Of a DNA stretch of 25,095 nucleotides, positions 8,211-16,543 are shown one piece after another. Under the pieces are notes generated by a model, which saw nothing but the letters and a program-made list of their open reading frames with translations, ran no database searches and had not been told where the DNA came from. Numbering within the stretch: the first letter of the stretch is position 1; the number at the start of each line of letters is the position of its first letter. The position numbers were made by a program, and so were the translations under genes. Source of the DNA: JAGLTQ01 sp964605385 (GTDB lineage: Bacteria; Pseudomonadota; Gammaproteobacteria; UBA6429; Thiohalophilaceae); contig CAZSCK010000038.1 in NCBI GenBank assembly GCA_964605385.1, positions 1-25,095 on the forward strand. The letters are read 5' to 3'.

Positions 8211-9172
8211 AAAAACAACGCGATACACAAGCCCGTCCTGACTTAATAACGTTATTTCGTTCTTACTTTATTCGCCACATCCAGGTATTTTTTTACAGCC
8301 TTGGCCAGTTAAGTCGTGCTCCCGTTTCCACATTAATGACCTGCATGGTGATCGGTATTGCCCTGGCCTTGCCCGCGGGACTGTATACACTACTAAAAAA
8401 TGCACAACAATTGAGTGGCGACTGGGAAAGTACCGCACAAGTTTCTGTTTTTCTTAAAAAGAATATTCGTGCAAAACAGGCACAAAAATTAAAAGCAGAT
8501 ATTCAGCGCTGGCCTGATGTTATTTCAGTGCATTACATTAGTCGTAAACAGGCATTAAAAGAATTCCAGGCACTCTCTGGTTTTGGTGATGCATTAAAAG
8601 CCTTAAAATCAAATCCACTGCCTTCGGTCTTAATCGTTAAACCAAAATTATCATCCAGTAAAAACGAACAAGCGACTCAACAATTACTCAATAAACTTCG
8701 CAATCTAAGACAAACAGATAAAGCACAACTCGATATGCAATGGGTACGCCGACTCTATGCGATTATGAACATTGTCGAACGAGGCGTACTTATTCTTGGA
8801 TTGTTACTCGCTCTGGCTGTTTTGCTGGTAGTCGGCAACACCATTCGCTTAGCCATTCAAAACCGACGCAAAGAAATTGTCGTGATGAAGCTCATTGGTG
8901 GTACCGATGCCTTTATACGCCGTCCTTTTCTTTATACCGGTTTTTGGTACGGCCTGTTCGGCGGCATTATTGCGTGGCTACTGGTAAGTTTTACCATGCT
9001 CAGCATCAGCACCCCTATCGAAAAACTCACCACACTTTATCAAAATCAATTTGAGCTTAACCATATGTCGTTTTTTACCACTTTAATCCTACTTGCCCTT
9101 AGCGTTTTTCTGGGATTGGTGGGCTCGTGGTTTGCTGTAGGACGCCATTTACGAGATATTGAACCACAATAA
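8207..9172 (+). CDS. ftsX: Cell division protein FtsX (membrane subunit)
   Basis: FtsX is the membrane half of FtsEX and passes ATPase-driven motion to periplasmic activators of peptidoglycan amidases. The 321 residues show the family layout: a cytoplasmic N-terminal tail, a first membrane span at about 43-63, a periplasmic loop of about 130 residues, then three spans at about 190-212, 242-265 and 288-312. The loop contains the VSVFLKKNIRAKQAQ and VHYISRKQALKEF segments typical of FtsX. The conserved cytoplasmic IQNRRKEIVVMKLIGGT lies between spans two and three. The start overlaps ftsE. No convincing terminator follows before the next gene. Confidence 0.96.
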   Translation: MKKQRDTQARPDLITLFRSYFIRHIQVFFYSLGQLSRAPVSTLMTCMVIGIALALPAGLYTLLKNAQQLSGDWESTAQVSVFLKKNIRAKQAQKLKADIQRWPDVISVHYISRKQALKEFQALSGFGDALKALKSNPLPSVLIVKPKLSSSKNEQATQQLLNKLRNLRQTDKAQLDMQWVRRLYAIMNIVERGVLILGLLLALAVLLVVGNTIRLAIQNRRKEIVVMKLIGGTDAFIRRPFLYTGFWYGLFGGIIAWLLVSFTMLSISTPIEKLTTLYQNQFELNHMSFFTTLILLALSVFLGLVGSWFAVGRHLRDIEPQ

Positions 9173-9289
9173 TTTTTTCCATTTACAGCGTTTTTTTCCA
9201 ACTAAACCCCTAAATAAACTAAACTTTATCCTCTCAATTACCGATAATAACTAGACACACTTATTTTGCATGAAAGATACATTAAACCT

Positions 9290-10639
9290 ATGAATGAAAA
9301 AACAACTCGTATCCTTGTCGTAGACGGCTCAACCGTGTCTCGTCAAATTTTATCGCGAATCTTACAAGATGAAATGGAGCGGGTTGAAGTCGAAAACTGC
9401 AAAAGCGGTAACGAAGCCATTCAAAAACTTAAGGAAAATAGTTACGATCTCATCACGACAGCGCTGATGTTGCCTGATATCGACGGATTAGCCTTATGTA
9501 GCAACATTCGAAACTCCAACACGCATAAATATACTCCTGTTATTGTTGTTTCTGGTGATGCTGACGAACGCCTGTTACAGGAAGGTTTTAAAGCGGGTGT
9601 TACCGATTATTTCGATAAATCCAATGGCTACAAGGCCTTTGGTGATTTCATAAAGTCCTTTATACAGCGGACTTCCAGCCTGGTCGGGCATGTCTTATTT
9701 ATTGAAGACAGTAAAACGGCCGCTGCTGTTATTTGTAAAATTCTGGAAAAACATGGTTTAAAAGTAACCCATACCGACTCTGCCGAACGCGCTATGGAGC
9801 TGCTAAAATTGCAGTACGACAAGGAAAATACAGATGATCCATTTGACCTCGTAATTACCGACTTTTACCTTAAAGGTGAGCTCACCGGCGGCGACTTACT
9901 CTATGCAATTCGAACCCGTTTTCATTATTCGCAACAAGAATTGCCTGTATTAGTGGTCACCGGAAACGACGACAAAGAAACACAGGTTGAAGTTTTTCAC
10001 GCTGGCGGCAACGACTTCGTAACCAAGCCGATTATCGAAGAAGTCATCATGGCCAGAATTCGACTGCTTTTATTAATCCGCCATCAATTTGAAGCCTTAA
10101 AACAACAAGCTGAAAACATGCGTTGGATAGCGGCAACAGATAGCCTCACTGGCGTTCGCAGCAAACGCTACCTCATAGATAATGGTGAAGACTATATTGC
10201 AAACAGCGCAAATCAGCCTGTTTGGGCGATACTGATAGATATTGATTTCTTTAAAAAAATCAACGATACCCTTGGCCATATTACCGGAGATCATGTTTTA
10301 GCTGAACTTGGTGCGAAATTGAATAAAGCATTCCCTAACGACATGGTGGTGCGATTTGGTGGTGAAGAATTCTCGATACTGATGATTAATAAGAGCCAGG
10401 CAGAAGCCCTGAAAAAAGCCGAAACATTACGTAAAGACATTGAAAAATTAAACCCAGCTGATGTCAAAATCACCATCAGTATTGGTCTCGCCAGCATGCA
10501 AGATCACCCTGAATCTGATCTAACTCAAATATTAGCCCTGGCAGATAAAGCCCTGTACCACTCAAAAGAAACCGGGCGAAACCGTGTTTCTATCAACCTG
10601 CCTGAAGGTATAAAACTCTCTATTCTGCACAAAGATTAA
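9290..10639 (+). CDS. REC-REC-GGDEF response regulator (diguanylate cyclase)
   Basis: This cytoplasmic protein (449 residues) is predicted to make cyclic di-GMP from two GTP. I start it at the ATG at 9290 rather than an in-frame TTG at 9266, since LVVD then sits at the normal distance from the N terminus. Receiver 1 (about 5-127) has Asp12 and Lys110, but Ala58 replaces the phosphoacceptor Asp. Receiver 2 (about 133-265) is intact: Glu139, Asp140, phosphoacceptor Asp191, Thr224, Lys246-Pro. The GGDEF domain (about 280-445) has DSLTG, a GGEEF active site at 357-361, and FPND at 348-351 where the inhibitory RxxD site would be, so product inhibition through that site is unlikely. The domain order resembles PleD with receiver roles reversed. 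It sits between ftsX and rpoH without an obvious kinase partner on this strand. Confidence 0.93.
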   Translation: MNEKTTRILVVDGSTVSRQILSRILQDEMERVEVENCKSGNEAIQKLKENSYDLITTALMLPDIDGLALCSNIRNSNTHKYTPVIVVSGDADERLLQEGFKAGVTDYFDKSNGYKAFGDFIKSFIQRTSSLVGHVLFIEDSKTAAAVICKILEKHGLKVTHTDSAERAMELLKLQYDKENTDDPFDLVITDFYLKGELTGGDLLYAIRTRFHYSQQELPVLVVTGNDDKETQVEVFHAGGNDFVTKPIIEEVIMARIRLLLLIRHQFEALKQQAENMRWIAATDSLTGVRSKRYLIDNGEDYIANSANQPVWAILIDIDFFKKINDTLGHITGDHVLAELGAKLNKAFPNDMVVRFGGEEFSILMINKSQAEALKKAETLRKDIEKLNPADVKITISIGLASMQDHPESDLTQILALADKALYHSKETGRNRVSINLPEGIKLSILHKD

Positions 10640-10720
10640 ACACATAACCCTACAAATAATATAATTACTTTAATAAAATCAATAGTTTACAAATATTAAC
10701 AAATTGAACTTATTCAAATA

Positions 10721-10747
10721 TTGGCACTCTTACTCTACGAGTGCTAA
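10721..10747 (+). promoter_or_regulatory. CIRCE operator (predicted HrcA binding site) upstream of rpoH
   Basis: The left arm TTGGCACTC (10721-10729), a 9-base spacer and the right arm GAGTGCTAA (10739-10747) match the CIRCE consensus TTAGCACTC-N9-GAGTGCTAA at 17 of 18 arm positions with exact spacing. CIRCE is the operator of the heat-shock repressor HrcA. It overlaps the predicted promoter of rpoH, so repression by occlusion is expected. hrcA itself is not in the window. Confidence 0.88.
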
Positions 10748-10750
10748 TAT
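10721..10750 (+). promoter_or_regulatory. Predicted sigma70-type promoter of rpoH, overlapped by CIRCE
   Basis: A -35-like TTGGCA at 10721-10726 is followed after 18 bases by TAATAT at 10745-10750. The -35 box lies inside the left CIRCE arm, and the -10 box begins in the right arm. Transcription would start near 10757, giving a leader of about 38 bases. The match to consensus is moderate, but the overlap with CIRCE supports it. Confidence 0.6.
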
Positions 10751-10794
10751 TGGTTAGTGCTTATATATTGATTCAGAAACCAAGGGGTTTGGAC

Positions 10795-11649
10795 ATGAGC
10801 AAAAGTCTTCAATTACAGTTTGCAGTATCATCAGGTAGCCTGGAATCTTACTTATCGGCTGCGCGAAACATTCCTATTCTCAGTGCAGAGGAAGAACGCG
10901 AACTTGCTGTACAGCTACAGGATCATGGCGATCTTGAGGCAGCACAAAAACTGGTTTTATCACACCTTCGTTTTGTTGCGCACGTTGCTCGCAGTTACAG
11001 CGGTTACGGCCTGGCGCTAGCTGATCTGGTTCAGGAAGGTAACATCGGTTTAATGAAAGCGGTTAAACGCTTTGATCCGACTGTAGGTGTGCGTTTGATT
11101 TCATTTGCCGTTTACTGGATTCGTGCCGAAATTCATGAATACATATTACGTAACTGGCGCATCGTTAAAGTTGCAACCACTAAAGCGCAACGTAAATTAT
11201 TCTTTAACTTACGTAGCAAAAAGAAGCGGCTTGGTTGGTTTAGCAACGATGAAGTTAATGCCGTTGCGGAAGACTTAGGTGTTAAGCGTACCGATGTTCT
11301 GGAAATGGAAAAACGTTTAAGCGGTTTAGATATTGGTTTTGATGGCCCGGATGATAATGATGAAAACATTGCTCCTGCACCCGCCAACTATCTTGAAGAT
11401 ACTAGCCTTGAGCCGGCGCGTTTAATTGAGCAATCGGACTATGCTGAAAAACAGGAATTACGGTTACACTCAGCGCTAAAAGATCTCGATGATAGAAGCC
11501 GCGATATTCTGCAACAACGTTGGTTAACCGATAATAAATCAACCTTGCATCAATTAGCAGATCAATATGGTATTTCAGCAGAACGTATTCGACAACTTGA
11601 AAGTAATGCAATTAAGAAACTAAGAAATGTTATTGGTGAAGCTGCCTGA
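10795..11649 (+). CDS. rpoH: Heat-shock RNA polymerase sigma factor RpoH (sigma32)
   Basis: Sigma32 directs RNA polymerase to heat-shock promoters. I chose the ATG at 10795 (284 residues) because AAGGGG lies at good spacing and the protein then starts MSKSLQLQF like other RpoH proteins. An upstream in-frame GTG-type start at 10741 would place coding sequence inside the operator. Region 2 includes LVLSHLRFVAHVARSYSGYGL, ADLVQEGNIGLMKAVKRFDP and FAVYWIRAEIHEYILRNW. The RpoH-specific box appears as QRKLFFNLR, which separates it from RpoD and RpoS. Region 4.2 has LADQYGISAERIRQLE. The gene has its own promoter with CIRCE and ends at a strong terminator. Its position after ftsYEX is conserved, apart from the inserted GGDEF gene. 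Confidence 0.97.
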   Translation: MSKSLQLQFAVSSGSLESYLSAARNIPILSAEEERELAVQLQDHGDLEAAQKLVLSHLRFVAHVARSYSGYGLALADLVQEGNIGLMKAVKRFDPTVGVRLISFAVYWIRAEIHEYILRNWRIVKVATTKAQRKLFFNLRSKKKRLGWFSNDEVNAVAEDLGVKRTDVLEMEKRLSGLDIGFDGPDDNDENIAPAPANYLEDTSLEPARLIEQSDYAEKQELRLHSALKDLDDRSRDILQQRWLTDNKSTLHQLADQYGISAERIRQLESNAIKKLRNVIGEAA

Positions 11650-11671
11650 TTCATCGCTAAAAAATTAAACT

Positions 11672-11704
11672 AAAAGCCTCTTTATTTTAAAGAGGCTTTT
11701 TTTT
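11672..11704 (+). terminator. Rho-independent terminator of rpoH
   Basis: A perfect 13-bp stem, AAAAGCCTCTTTA and TAAAGAGGCTTTT with a three-base loop, is followed by four more T, 22 bases after the rpoH stop. The remaining bases up to 11867 hold no gene that I can support. The histidine kinase converges from the right. Confidence 0.92.
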
Positions 11705-11867
11705 GCCAACACAAAAAACAAGTTAAAATACCCGGATACTTAAGCTGTAACTTAAGCCTCATCTAGTTTGTTAGATTAAGGTATCTACTTTATCGAGGGA
11801 TGTTCATAGGCAACTGGAGTACATTATTAGCTTTTATAATATCTGAGCTATTAAACTTGGCACAACA

Positions 11868-13316
11868 CTATTTTTCTGTAGACTTTAATTCTATCCAAAA
11901 TGTGCTTCCTTCATTAGGTGTGCTTATTACACCAATTTTCCCATTCATTGCTTCTATAAATTTTTTGCTGATGCTTAATCCAATTCCAACACCATCTATG
12001 CCATTATGCTCAGCGCCAAGTCTCTCAAATGGTTTAAATAAGTCATGTAATTGGTTTTCATTAAGTCCAGATCCTGTATCGATTATATTAATTCTAATAA
12101 TACCATGTTCTTTAGGTGTAATATTTACCGTCACACTTCCATTTTTTTTATTATATTTGATTGCATTTGAAATAAGGTTAAGCAAAACTTGTTTTAATCT
12201 GGTTGTGTCTGCATAAACATAAAGTTCCGTTGGTAAATATTCATTTATATAAACCCCATTATCTTCAGATAATGGGGTGAGCAATTTTAACGCTTCATCT
12301 ATAATATTATCTATATCGACAGCTTTAAGGCTTATATCTATATTTCCTGATTCAATCTTAGCCAGGTCAAGAACTTCATTGATAAGTTCAAGAAGATGAT
12401 TCCCCGCATTAATTATCTCATCGCAGTTTTGTCTTTCTATTTCTGTTTTCGCATTTAGTTTCATTAATTGACTAAACCCGAGAATAGCATTCATAGGTGT
12501 TCGTAATTCATGACTCATTCTCGACAAAAATTCTGATTTAGCATCGTTAGCCTTAATAGCTTTTGATCTTTCTCGTTCTAATTCAATTGTTCGTATCTGT
12601 ACTGCATTCTCAAGCTCCTCCGCTTCGTGCTTGTGTTTCGAAATCATAAAGACAAGACCTAGTACACCTAAAAATGCAAGTACAAGATAAATTACAATAG
12701 TAAATGCAAGATCATTTTCCGTCTTAGTTAAAATATTACCTAAGGGGATAGTAACATCAAGAATTCCACGAAGATCACCAGGCTTCCAGTCAGTTTTTGG
12801 TGAATCAACATGAGAATTGTGACAAGTGATGCAACTTTCTCGCATCGTATCTGCTGTTGCATAACGCAAAAGTTTATTATTATTTTCGGTGATAATTTCA
12901 TAGTAAGGTTCAGTTTTATTTTTTGAAAAATGCGCCCAGGCTTTTTTGCTAAATTCATCTCTTAAGCCTCCTGTCTTTTTTCTCCAGGGAAAAGGATATG
13001 GACTATATAAGCTCACTTTTTCGCCAAGCCCCCTTTCACCAATTTGATTTCCAAACATAATAGTTAGCGTTGCTGGTAACGGTATGGCATTTGTGTTGTT
13101 GAAATCATGTGTTGCAGGGAGATCATTTTTTTCTGCAATCGCGACCACTTTCGATGTGTAAATTGTGCGAAATGTATTAATAGCATTGCTATAGAGTTTT
13201 GCGCTCTGCAAACCAAAAGATATAACTGCATTTTGCTGTATGTTTTTGGTATGCAAAATCATCGCTATAGAGATAAGCAAGAACAATGAAAAGATAATGA
13301 TAATTCGATAGTTCAT
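11868..13316 (-). CDS. Sensor histidine kinase with periplasmic c-type haem (DUF3365/Tll0287-like) domain
   Basis: This inner-membrane sensor kinase has 482 residues. Span 1 is at about 4-21 and span 2 at about 203-226. The periplasmic region between them resembles the Tll0287-like/DUF3365 haem family: it has SPYPFPWR at 105-112, RYATAD, and a covalent haem motif CITCH at 162-166, near the membrane. A coiled-coil linker (about 230-258) leads to the HisKA domain, with His269 in SHELRTPMN, and a HATPase domain with NLISNAIKYN (N box), DTGSGL (G1) and GVGIGLSIS (G2). There is no receiver domain and no adjacent response regulator, so it is an orphan. The likely signal is redox state, or a gas ligand such as oxygen or NO, at the haem. 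I see no clear ribosome site before the ATG. The kinase call is firm; the ligand is unknown. Confidence 0.93.
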   Translation of the reverse strand: MNYRIIIIFSLFLLISIAMILHTKNIQQNAVISFGLQSAKLYSNAINTFRTIYTSKVVAIAEKNDLPATHDFNNTNAIPLPATLTIMFGNQIGERGLGEKVSLYSPYPFPWRKKTGGLRDEFSKKAWAHFSKNKTEPYYEIITENNNKLLRYATADTMRESCITCHNSHVDSPKTDWKPGDLRGILDVTIPLGNILTKTENDLAFTIVIYLVLAFLGVLGLVFMISKHKHEAEELENAVQIRTIELERERSKAIKANDAKSEFLSRMSHELRTPMNAILGFSQLMKLNAKTEIERQNCDEIINAGNHLLELINEVLDLAKIESGNIDISLKAVDIDNIIDEALKLLTPLSEDNGVYINEYLPTELYVYADTTRLKQVLLNLISNAIKYNKKNGSVTVNITPKEHGIIRINIIDTGSGLNENQLHDLFKPFERLGAEHNGIDGVGIGLSISKKFIEAMNGKIGVISTPNEGSTFWIELKSTEK

Positions 13317-13522
13317 ATTAATTTAAGCTAACAGTTGTTAAAAGGCTACTTTGAGTTGAATATAATTATATAAACAAGATATTTTGAATGACAGCTAAGA
13401 ATCGACAGTAGTATATTTGTATAAGTTCTTGCACATCTGTTTTGGTTGATTTGTGATCTTATTACCTGTCAGATGATAGTCTGAGCTGATATAGATTAAT
13501 GAACAAACATATAATCTATTTT

Positions 13523-14173
13523 TTAGTCGTCTTTATTTTCCTCCAGACCTTTTAATTCTGACTTAACTTTAGCCTCTTCACTATCTAATGACTGCTTTAA
13601 TTTATACATCTCATTTTTAACACGCTGTTCTCCTTCTTTTTTTCCACCTTCATACATTGAAGAAAACTCACCCATCATTCTTTCAATGGTTTCTTCTGAA
13701 ATAGTTAAGCGTGATTGTAACGAAGCATTTTCTAACCTTAAAGCTTCATTTTCTTTTCTTAAAATTAATTCTCGAGAGTCGCTGTCTTTATTTGATAACT
13801 CCTTTCCTTTTAAAGTTAGCATTTGAACATAATCATTAACCAGGGTATTAATGTCATTAATTGTTAACTTAAGCATATTGGTATCTTTGTTAATTGAAAC
13901 GTTAATTAAACGCTTATAGATTTTTCTTTCATCATCCATTAACGATTTAACATTAAAATCTTTCGTGTTCTGCTCTAACTCAATATTCTCATTAAAGTGA
14001 TTATTTAATTTATCCTGACGTGCAGGGAGGATTGCCTTTATATGGCTCATTAAATCCTGAGTTGTTTTCCCTTCTTTTTTCATTCCAAGAATATAATATA
14101 TACCCCACCCCAAAAGAACCAAGAGTAAAACTGCTCCCAATTCAGCAAATATTATAATAAAATTTGATGACAT
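13523..14173 (-). CDS. Small coiled-coil inner-membrane protein, partner of the VWA protein
   Basis: I do not recognise this 216-residue protein. One membrane span is at about 8-30, with a short N terminus. It is followed by a charged region, then a strong coiled-coil-like stretch from about residue 125 to the end, rich in Glu, Lys and Leu heptads (ENEALRLENASLQSRL). No enzymatic motif is visible. Its ATG begins one base after the TGA of the VWA gene, and a GGAAGGG ribosome site lies inside the end of that gene, so translation is coupled. The likely role is a structural or scaffolding partner at the membrane, possibly binding the charged cytoplasmic tail of the VWA protein. That role is inferred from context only. 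Confidence 0.8.
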   Translation of the reverse strand: MSSNFIIIFAELGAVLLLVLLGWGIYYILGMKKEGKTTQDLMSHIKAILPARQDKLNNHFNENIELEQNTKDFNVKSLMDDERKIYKRLINVSINKDTNMLKLTINDINTLVNDYVQMLTLKGKELSNKDSDSRELILRKENEALRLENASLQSRLTISEETIERMMGEFSSMYEGGKKEGEQRVKNEMYKLKQSLDSEEAKVKSELKGLEENKDD

Positions 14174-14174
14174 A

Positions 14175-16172
14175 TCACCCTTCCTTTTCTTCCTTTTCTT
14201 CTTTCTTAGGGGGGCTCTCCTTTTTTGATACAGGTTCTTTTTCTACTATATCTTTACCTATTTCTTCCCCTGAATCTTTAACCAGTTTTTCTTTGCGACG
14301 TTTCATGAAAATATATCCACCACCAAATATTCCTGCAAGTAAAAGATTACCAACAACAACAGAAGAAATAATAAATACCCAGCTGATCTCTTCTTCTTCT
14401 GAATTTTCATCTTCATGCTCGGATGCTACTTTATCTTTTACAGCCTTATCTTCATTCTTGTTTTTTTCTGGCTCAGCACTGTGTTTTTCTTCTGTTCCAG
14501 GCTTTTGCTTTGGTTCAGACTTATGCTTCACTTCAGCTTTATGCTGTGCTTCAAACTTAGCAGCTAAATCCAGCTTTTGAATACCACTTTTAACAGAAAG
14601 TATTTTGTCAAAATTCATGGAGATGGGTTTACCATCTGCCCCAATCGCTTCAATATTAATATTGAACATGCTATTTTTAAATTTCTGATCAATGTCAATA
14701 GTCCAGTTTTTTTCGTGCTGAATTAACGCATGTTTACTTTTATCTTTAAGCTCAACATTTACCTTAATGGATTCAAGTCTAATGATATTAAGATAAGGTG
14801 TAACTTTTACCTGATATTTTCCATCACTTTCTGAAATTGTAATATCAGCGGGTGTTGTATATACCTTGAATTGATGACGTATTTCACGTTCAGCAGTTGG
14901 ACTTTTTGCATGAATAACAAGTTCATTATTACCTTCTTTAAATTTAGGTGATAACTGTACTGTATAGCTAAACTCATCACTCTCAGACTTTGTTAAAGAA
15001 TACCTGCTTTCCGAAGAACGTTCTGCTTCTCTATTTAGTACAAACTTAAACTTTGACAATAACCGTTTATCTGTTAATGGTTTACCATCTTCTTCTAAAT
15101 GTGCAGTTACTTTTAACGCATCTCCAAGCATTAAATAGCTTGGTATATTATTTAGTTTTAACTTAAGATTTGTAGCAACAACGACTCGATTATTTGGATC
15201 TGTCGGCGCTTGTATTTTCCACTCACCTTTATGTGGTTTTTTTATAGTAATTAAATCATAACCATCATCACTAAACCATTTAACCTGTTCAGGATGTGAG
15301 CTGTCTTTCCATTTTTTATTATCTGGCGTAACTATAACTGTTGGCCGTGACTTATCTTTATTAAAGACCAGCAAGGTCATATCATTAATGCTTGCATCAA
15401 CACTAAATTGATTATCTTTTATTGGCAGGGTATCCAGCGCTATGGATTGTTCAAGCATTTGCAAAAAAAGTTTTTGCAAATCATCTGCACTGTCAACCTT
15501 TTTATACAAACCATCGGTGTAAGCAGATAAAGTGCTCAGCAAACTTTCATCAACATCATCCGATAACGCAATAGTATGAATACGCACCTGTGCTTGTTCA
15601 AAGGCGGGGAGGATTTCTTTTAAAATTCTTTTTCTTGATGCTTTATTTAATTTTTCATTCTTGCTTATATCAACGTGGCCATCTGTTAATAAAATAATAT
15701 TTCTTTTATAACGTGGGTTTGGAGTTTTCCAATCAAAACTCACTTTACGTAAAACGCTTTCTATATTGGTATATAAACCTGCTGAACTTATTTTTTTTGA
15801 TTCCGCACGCGCCAATTTCCGCCAGGCATCATCAACAGTTCCAAACTTAACTGCCATATTCACTTGCTTGCCAAAATTCCAAATGCCTGCTCGAGAACCT
15901 GAAGGAACTAAACCCGCCAATAATCGTACTGCTGAGCGACGTAAATTATGCGGATCGGTTTTTTTCATACTGCCAGAAATATCTACAATAATTCGTAAAT
16001 CATTAATGGTTTTAATTTTTGATTTTTTAGAGAATTTTGAATGAAGCGACTTTTTTTGTATGATCTCATCACTTGCCTGTGCAGGCAGGATAAGCATTAA
16101 ACTCAAAAACAGAGATACGACATGCTTTTGACTAGCAACACGATTATTGGATATAGCGAATATGTTTTGCAC
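14175..16172 (-). CDS. Membrane-anchored VWA-domain protein of unknown function
   Basis: I chose the GTG at 16170-16172 (665 residues): AGGAG lies about 10 bases upstream and the protein then starts with a signal peptide (residues 1-33, ending in AQA). An in-frame TTG at 16188 overlaps that ribosome site. Residues about 57-260 form a von Willebrand A domain with a complete metal-binding MIDAS: DISGS (Asp64, Ser66, Ser68), Thr135 and Asp164. The middle, about 270-545, looks like beta-sandwich domains. Residues about 550-595 are a low-complexity Lys/Glu/Pro linker, then a membrane span at about 596-623 and a 42-residue Lys/Glu-rich cytoplasmic tail. The bulk is therefore periplasmic. The gene is coupled to the coiled-coil gene downstream. 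An adhesive or regulatory envelope function is possible; none is shown. Confidence 0.88.
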   Translation of the reverse strand: MQNIFAISNNRVASQKHVVSLFLSLMLILPAQASDEIIQKKSLHSKFSKKSKIKTINDLRIIVDISGSMKKTDPHNLRRSAVRLLAGLVPSGSRAGIWNFGKQVNMAVKFGTVDDAWRKLARAESKKISSAGLYTNIESVLRKVSFDWKTPNPRYKRNIILLTDGHVDISKNEKLNKASRKRILKEILPAFEQAQVRIHTIALSDDVDESLLSTLSAYTDGLYKKVDSADDLQKLFLQMLEQSIALDTLPIKDNQFSVDASINDMTLLVFNKDKSRPTVIVTPDNKKWKDSSHPEQVKWFSDDGYDLITIKKPHKGEWKIQAPTDPNNRVVVATNLKLKLNNIPSYLMLGDALKVTAHLEEDGKPLTDKRLLSKFKFVLNREAERSSESRYSLTKSESDEFSYTVQLSPKFKEGNNELVIHAKSPTAEREIRHQFKVYTTPADITISESDGKYQVKVTPYLNIIRLESIKVNVELKDKSKHALIQHEKNWTIDIDQKFKNSMFNINIEAIGADGKPISMNFDKILSVKSGIQKLDLAAKFEAQHKAEVKHKSEPKQKPGTEEKHSAEPEKNKNEDKAVKDKVASEHEDENSEEEEISWVFIISSVVVGNLLLAGIFGGGYIFMKRRKEKLVKDSGEEIGKDIVEKEPVSKKESPPKKEEKEEKEG

Positions 16173-16349
16173 GTCAGAACCGCTCCTCAAACTAAAGCTT
16201 AACTTAAGAATAGCATAATTCTAATAAAAGCAAAGGCTTAGCCTGTTCTTCTAGAAAGTAAAGGAGGACTATAATCTAAGTTACTAAAATTTATATATAT
16301 TAATATTCCATAACTACTTGTAGCGAATTAATTTTTCCCTCCCTAAACA

Positions 16350-16389
16350 AAAAAAGGGCCGCTACCCTTATAGTAGCGACCCTTTTCAC
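16350..16389 (-). terminator. Strong hairpin terminator, possibly bidirectional
   Basis: AAAAGGGCCGCTAC and GTAGCGACCCTTTT form a 14-bp stem with one mismatch and a loop of about seven bases. Read on the minus strand it ends in a run of T, and it lies just downstream of the 33-residue gene. The opposite strand ends in fewer T. The 16173-16349 stretch should hold the promoter of the VWA gene, but I see no convincing -35/-10 pair there. Confidence 0.85.
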
Positions 16390-16412
16390 TTTCTCTTTAA
16401 CTAAATAGCGCT

Positions 16413-16514
16413 TTAACCAAAGAAAATAACCGATAAAAAACTTAGCCAGGAAACAGCAACCAACACAACGATAATTACCATTGGAAAATTTTGAAAAGTA
16501 AACATGTCTTTCAT
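16413..16514 (-). CDS. 33-residue single-span membrane protein next to ccoS
   Basis: This short open frame encodes MKDMFTFQNFPM followed by a hydrophobic stretch of about 20 residues (13-32) ending FFG. It has a full expression unit. A GAGGA ribosome site (16523-16527) lies eight bases before the ATG, a promoter-like TTGATG-N17-TAGAAT lies 30-58 bases upstream, and a strong terminator lies about 25 bases after the stop. It follows ccoS on the same strand with a 92-base gap. Single-span proteins of 30-40 residues occur as extra subunits or assembly factors of haem-copper and bd oxidases, for example CcoM in Pseudomonas stutzeri cbb3 and CydX in cytochrome bd. I do not recognise the sequence as either, so the link to the oxidase rests on position and topology. 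Confidence 0.72.
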   Translation of the reverse strand: MKDMFTFQNFPMVIIVVLVAVSWLSFLSVIFFG

Positions 16515-16543
16515 TTCGAATATCCTCAAATCAATTTTAGCAA

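Noticed and set aside
11800..12216. 138-codon open frame on the plus strand, partly overlapping the kinase gene.
   Set aside because: It lies antisense to the conserved HATPase domain and has no family features.
14164..14580. 138-codon Ser/Phe-rich open frame on the plus strand.
   Set aside because: It is the antisense of the Lys/Glu-rich tail and linker of the VWA gene; low-complexity sequence leaves the opposite frame open.
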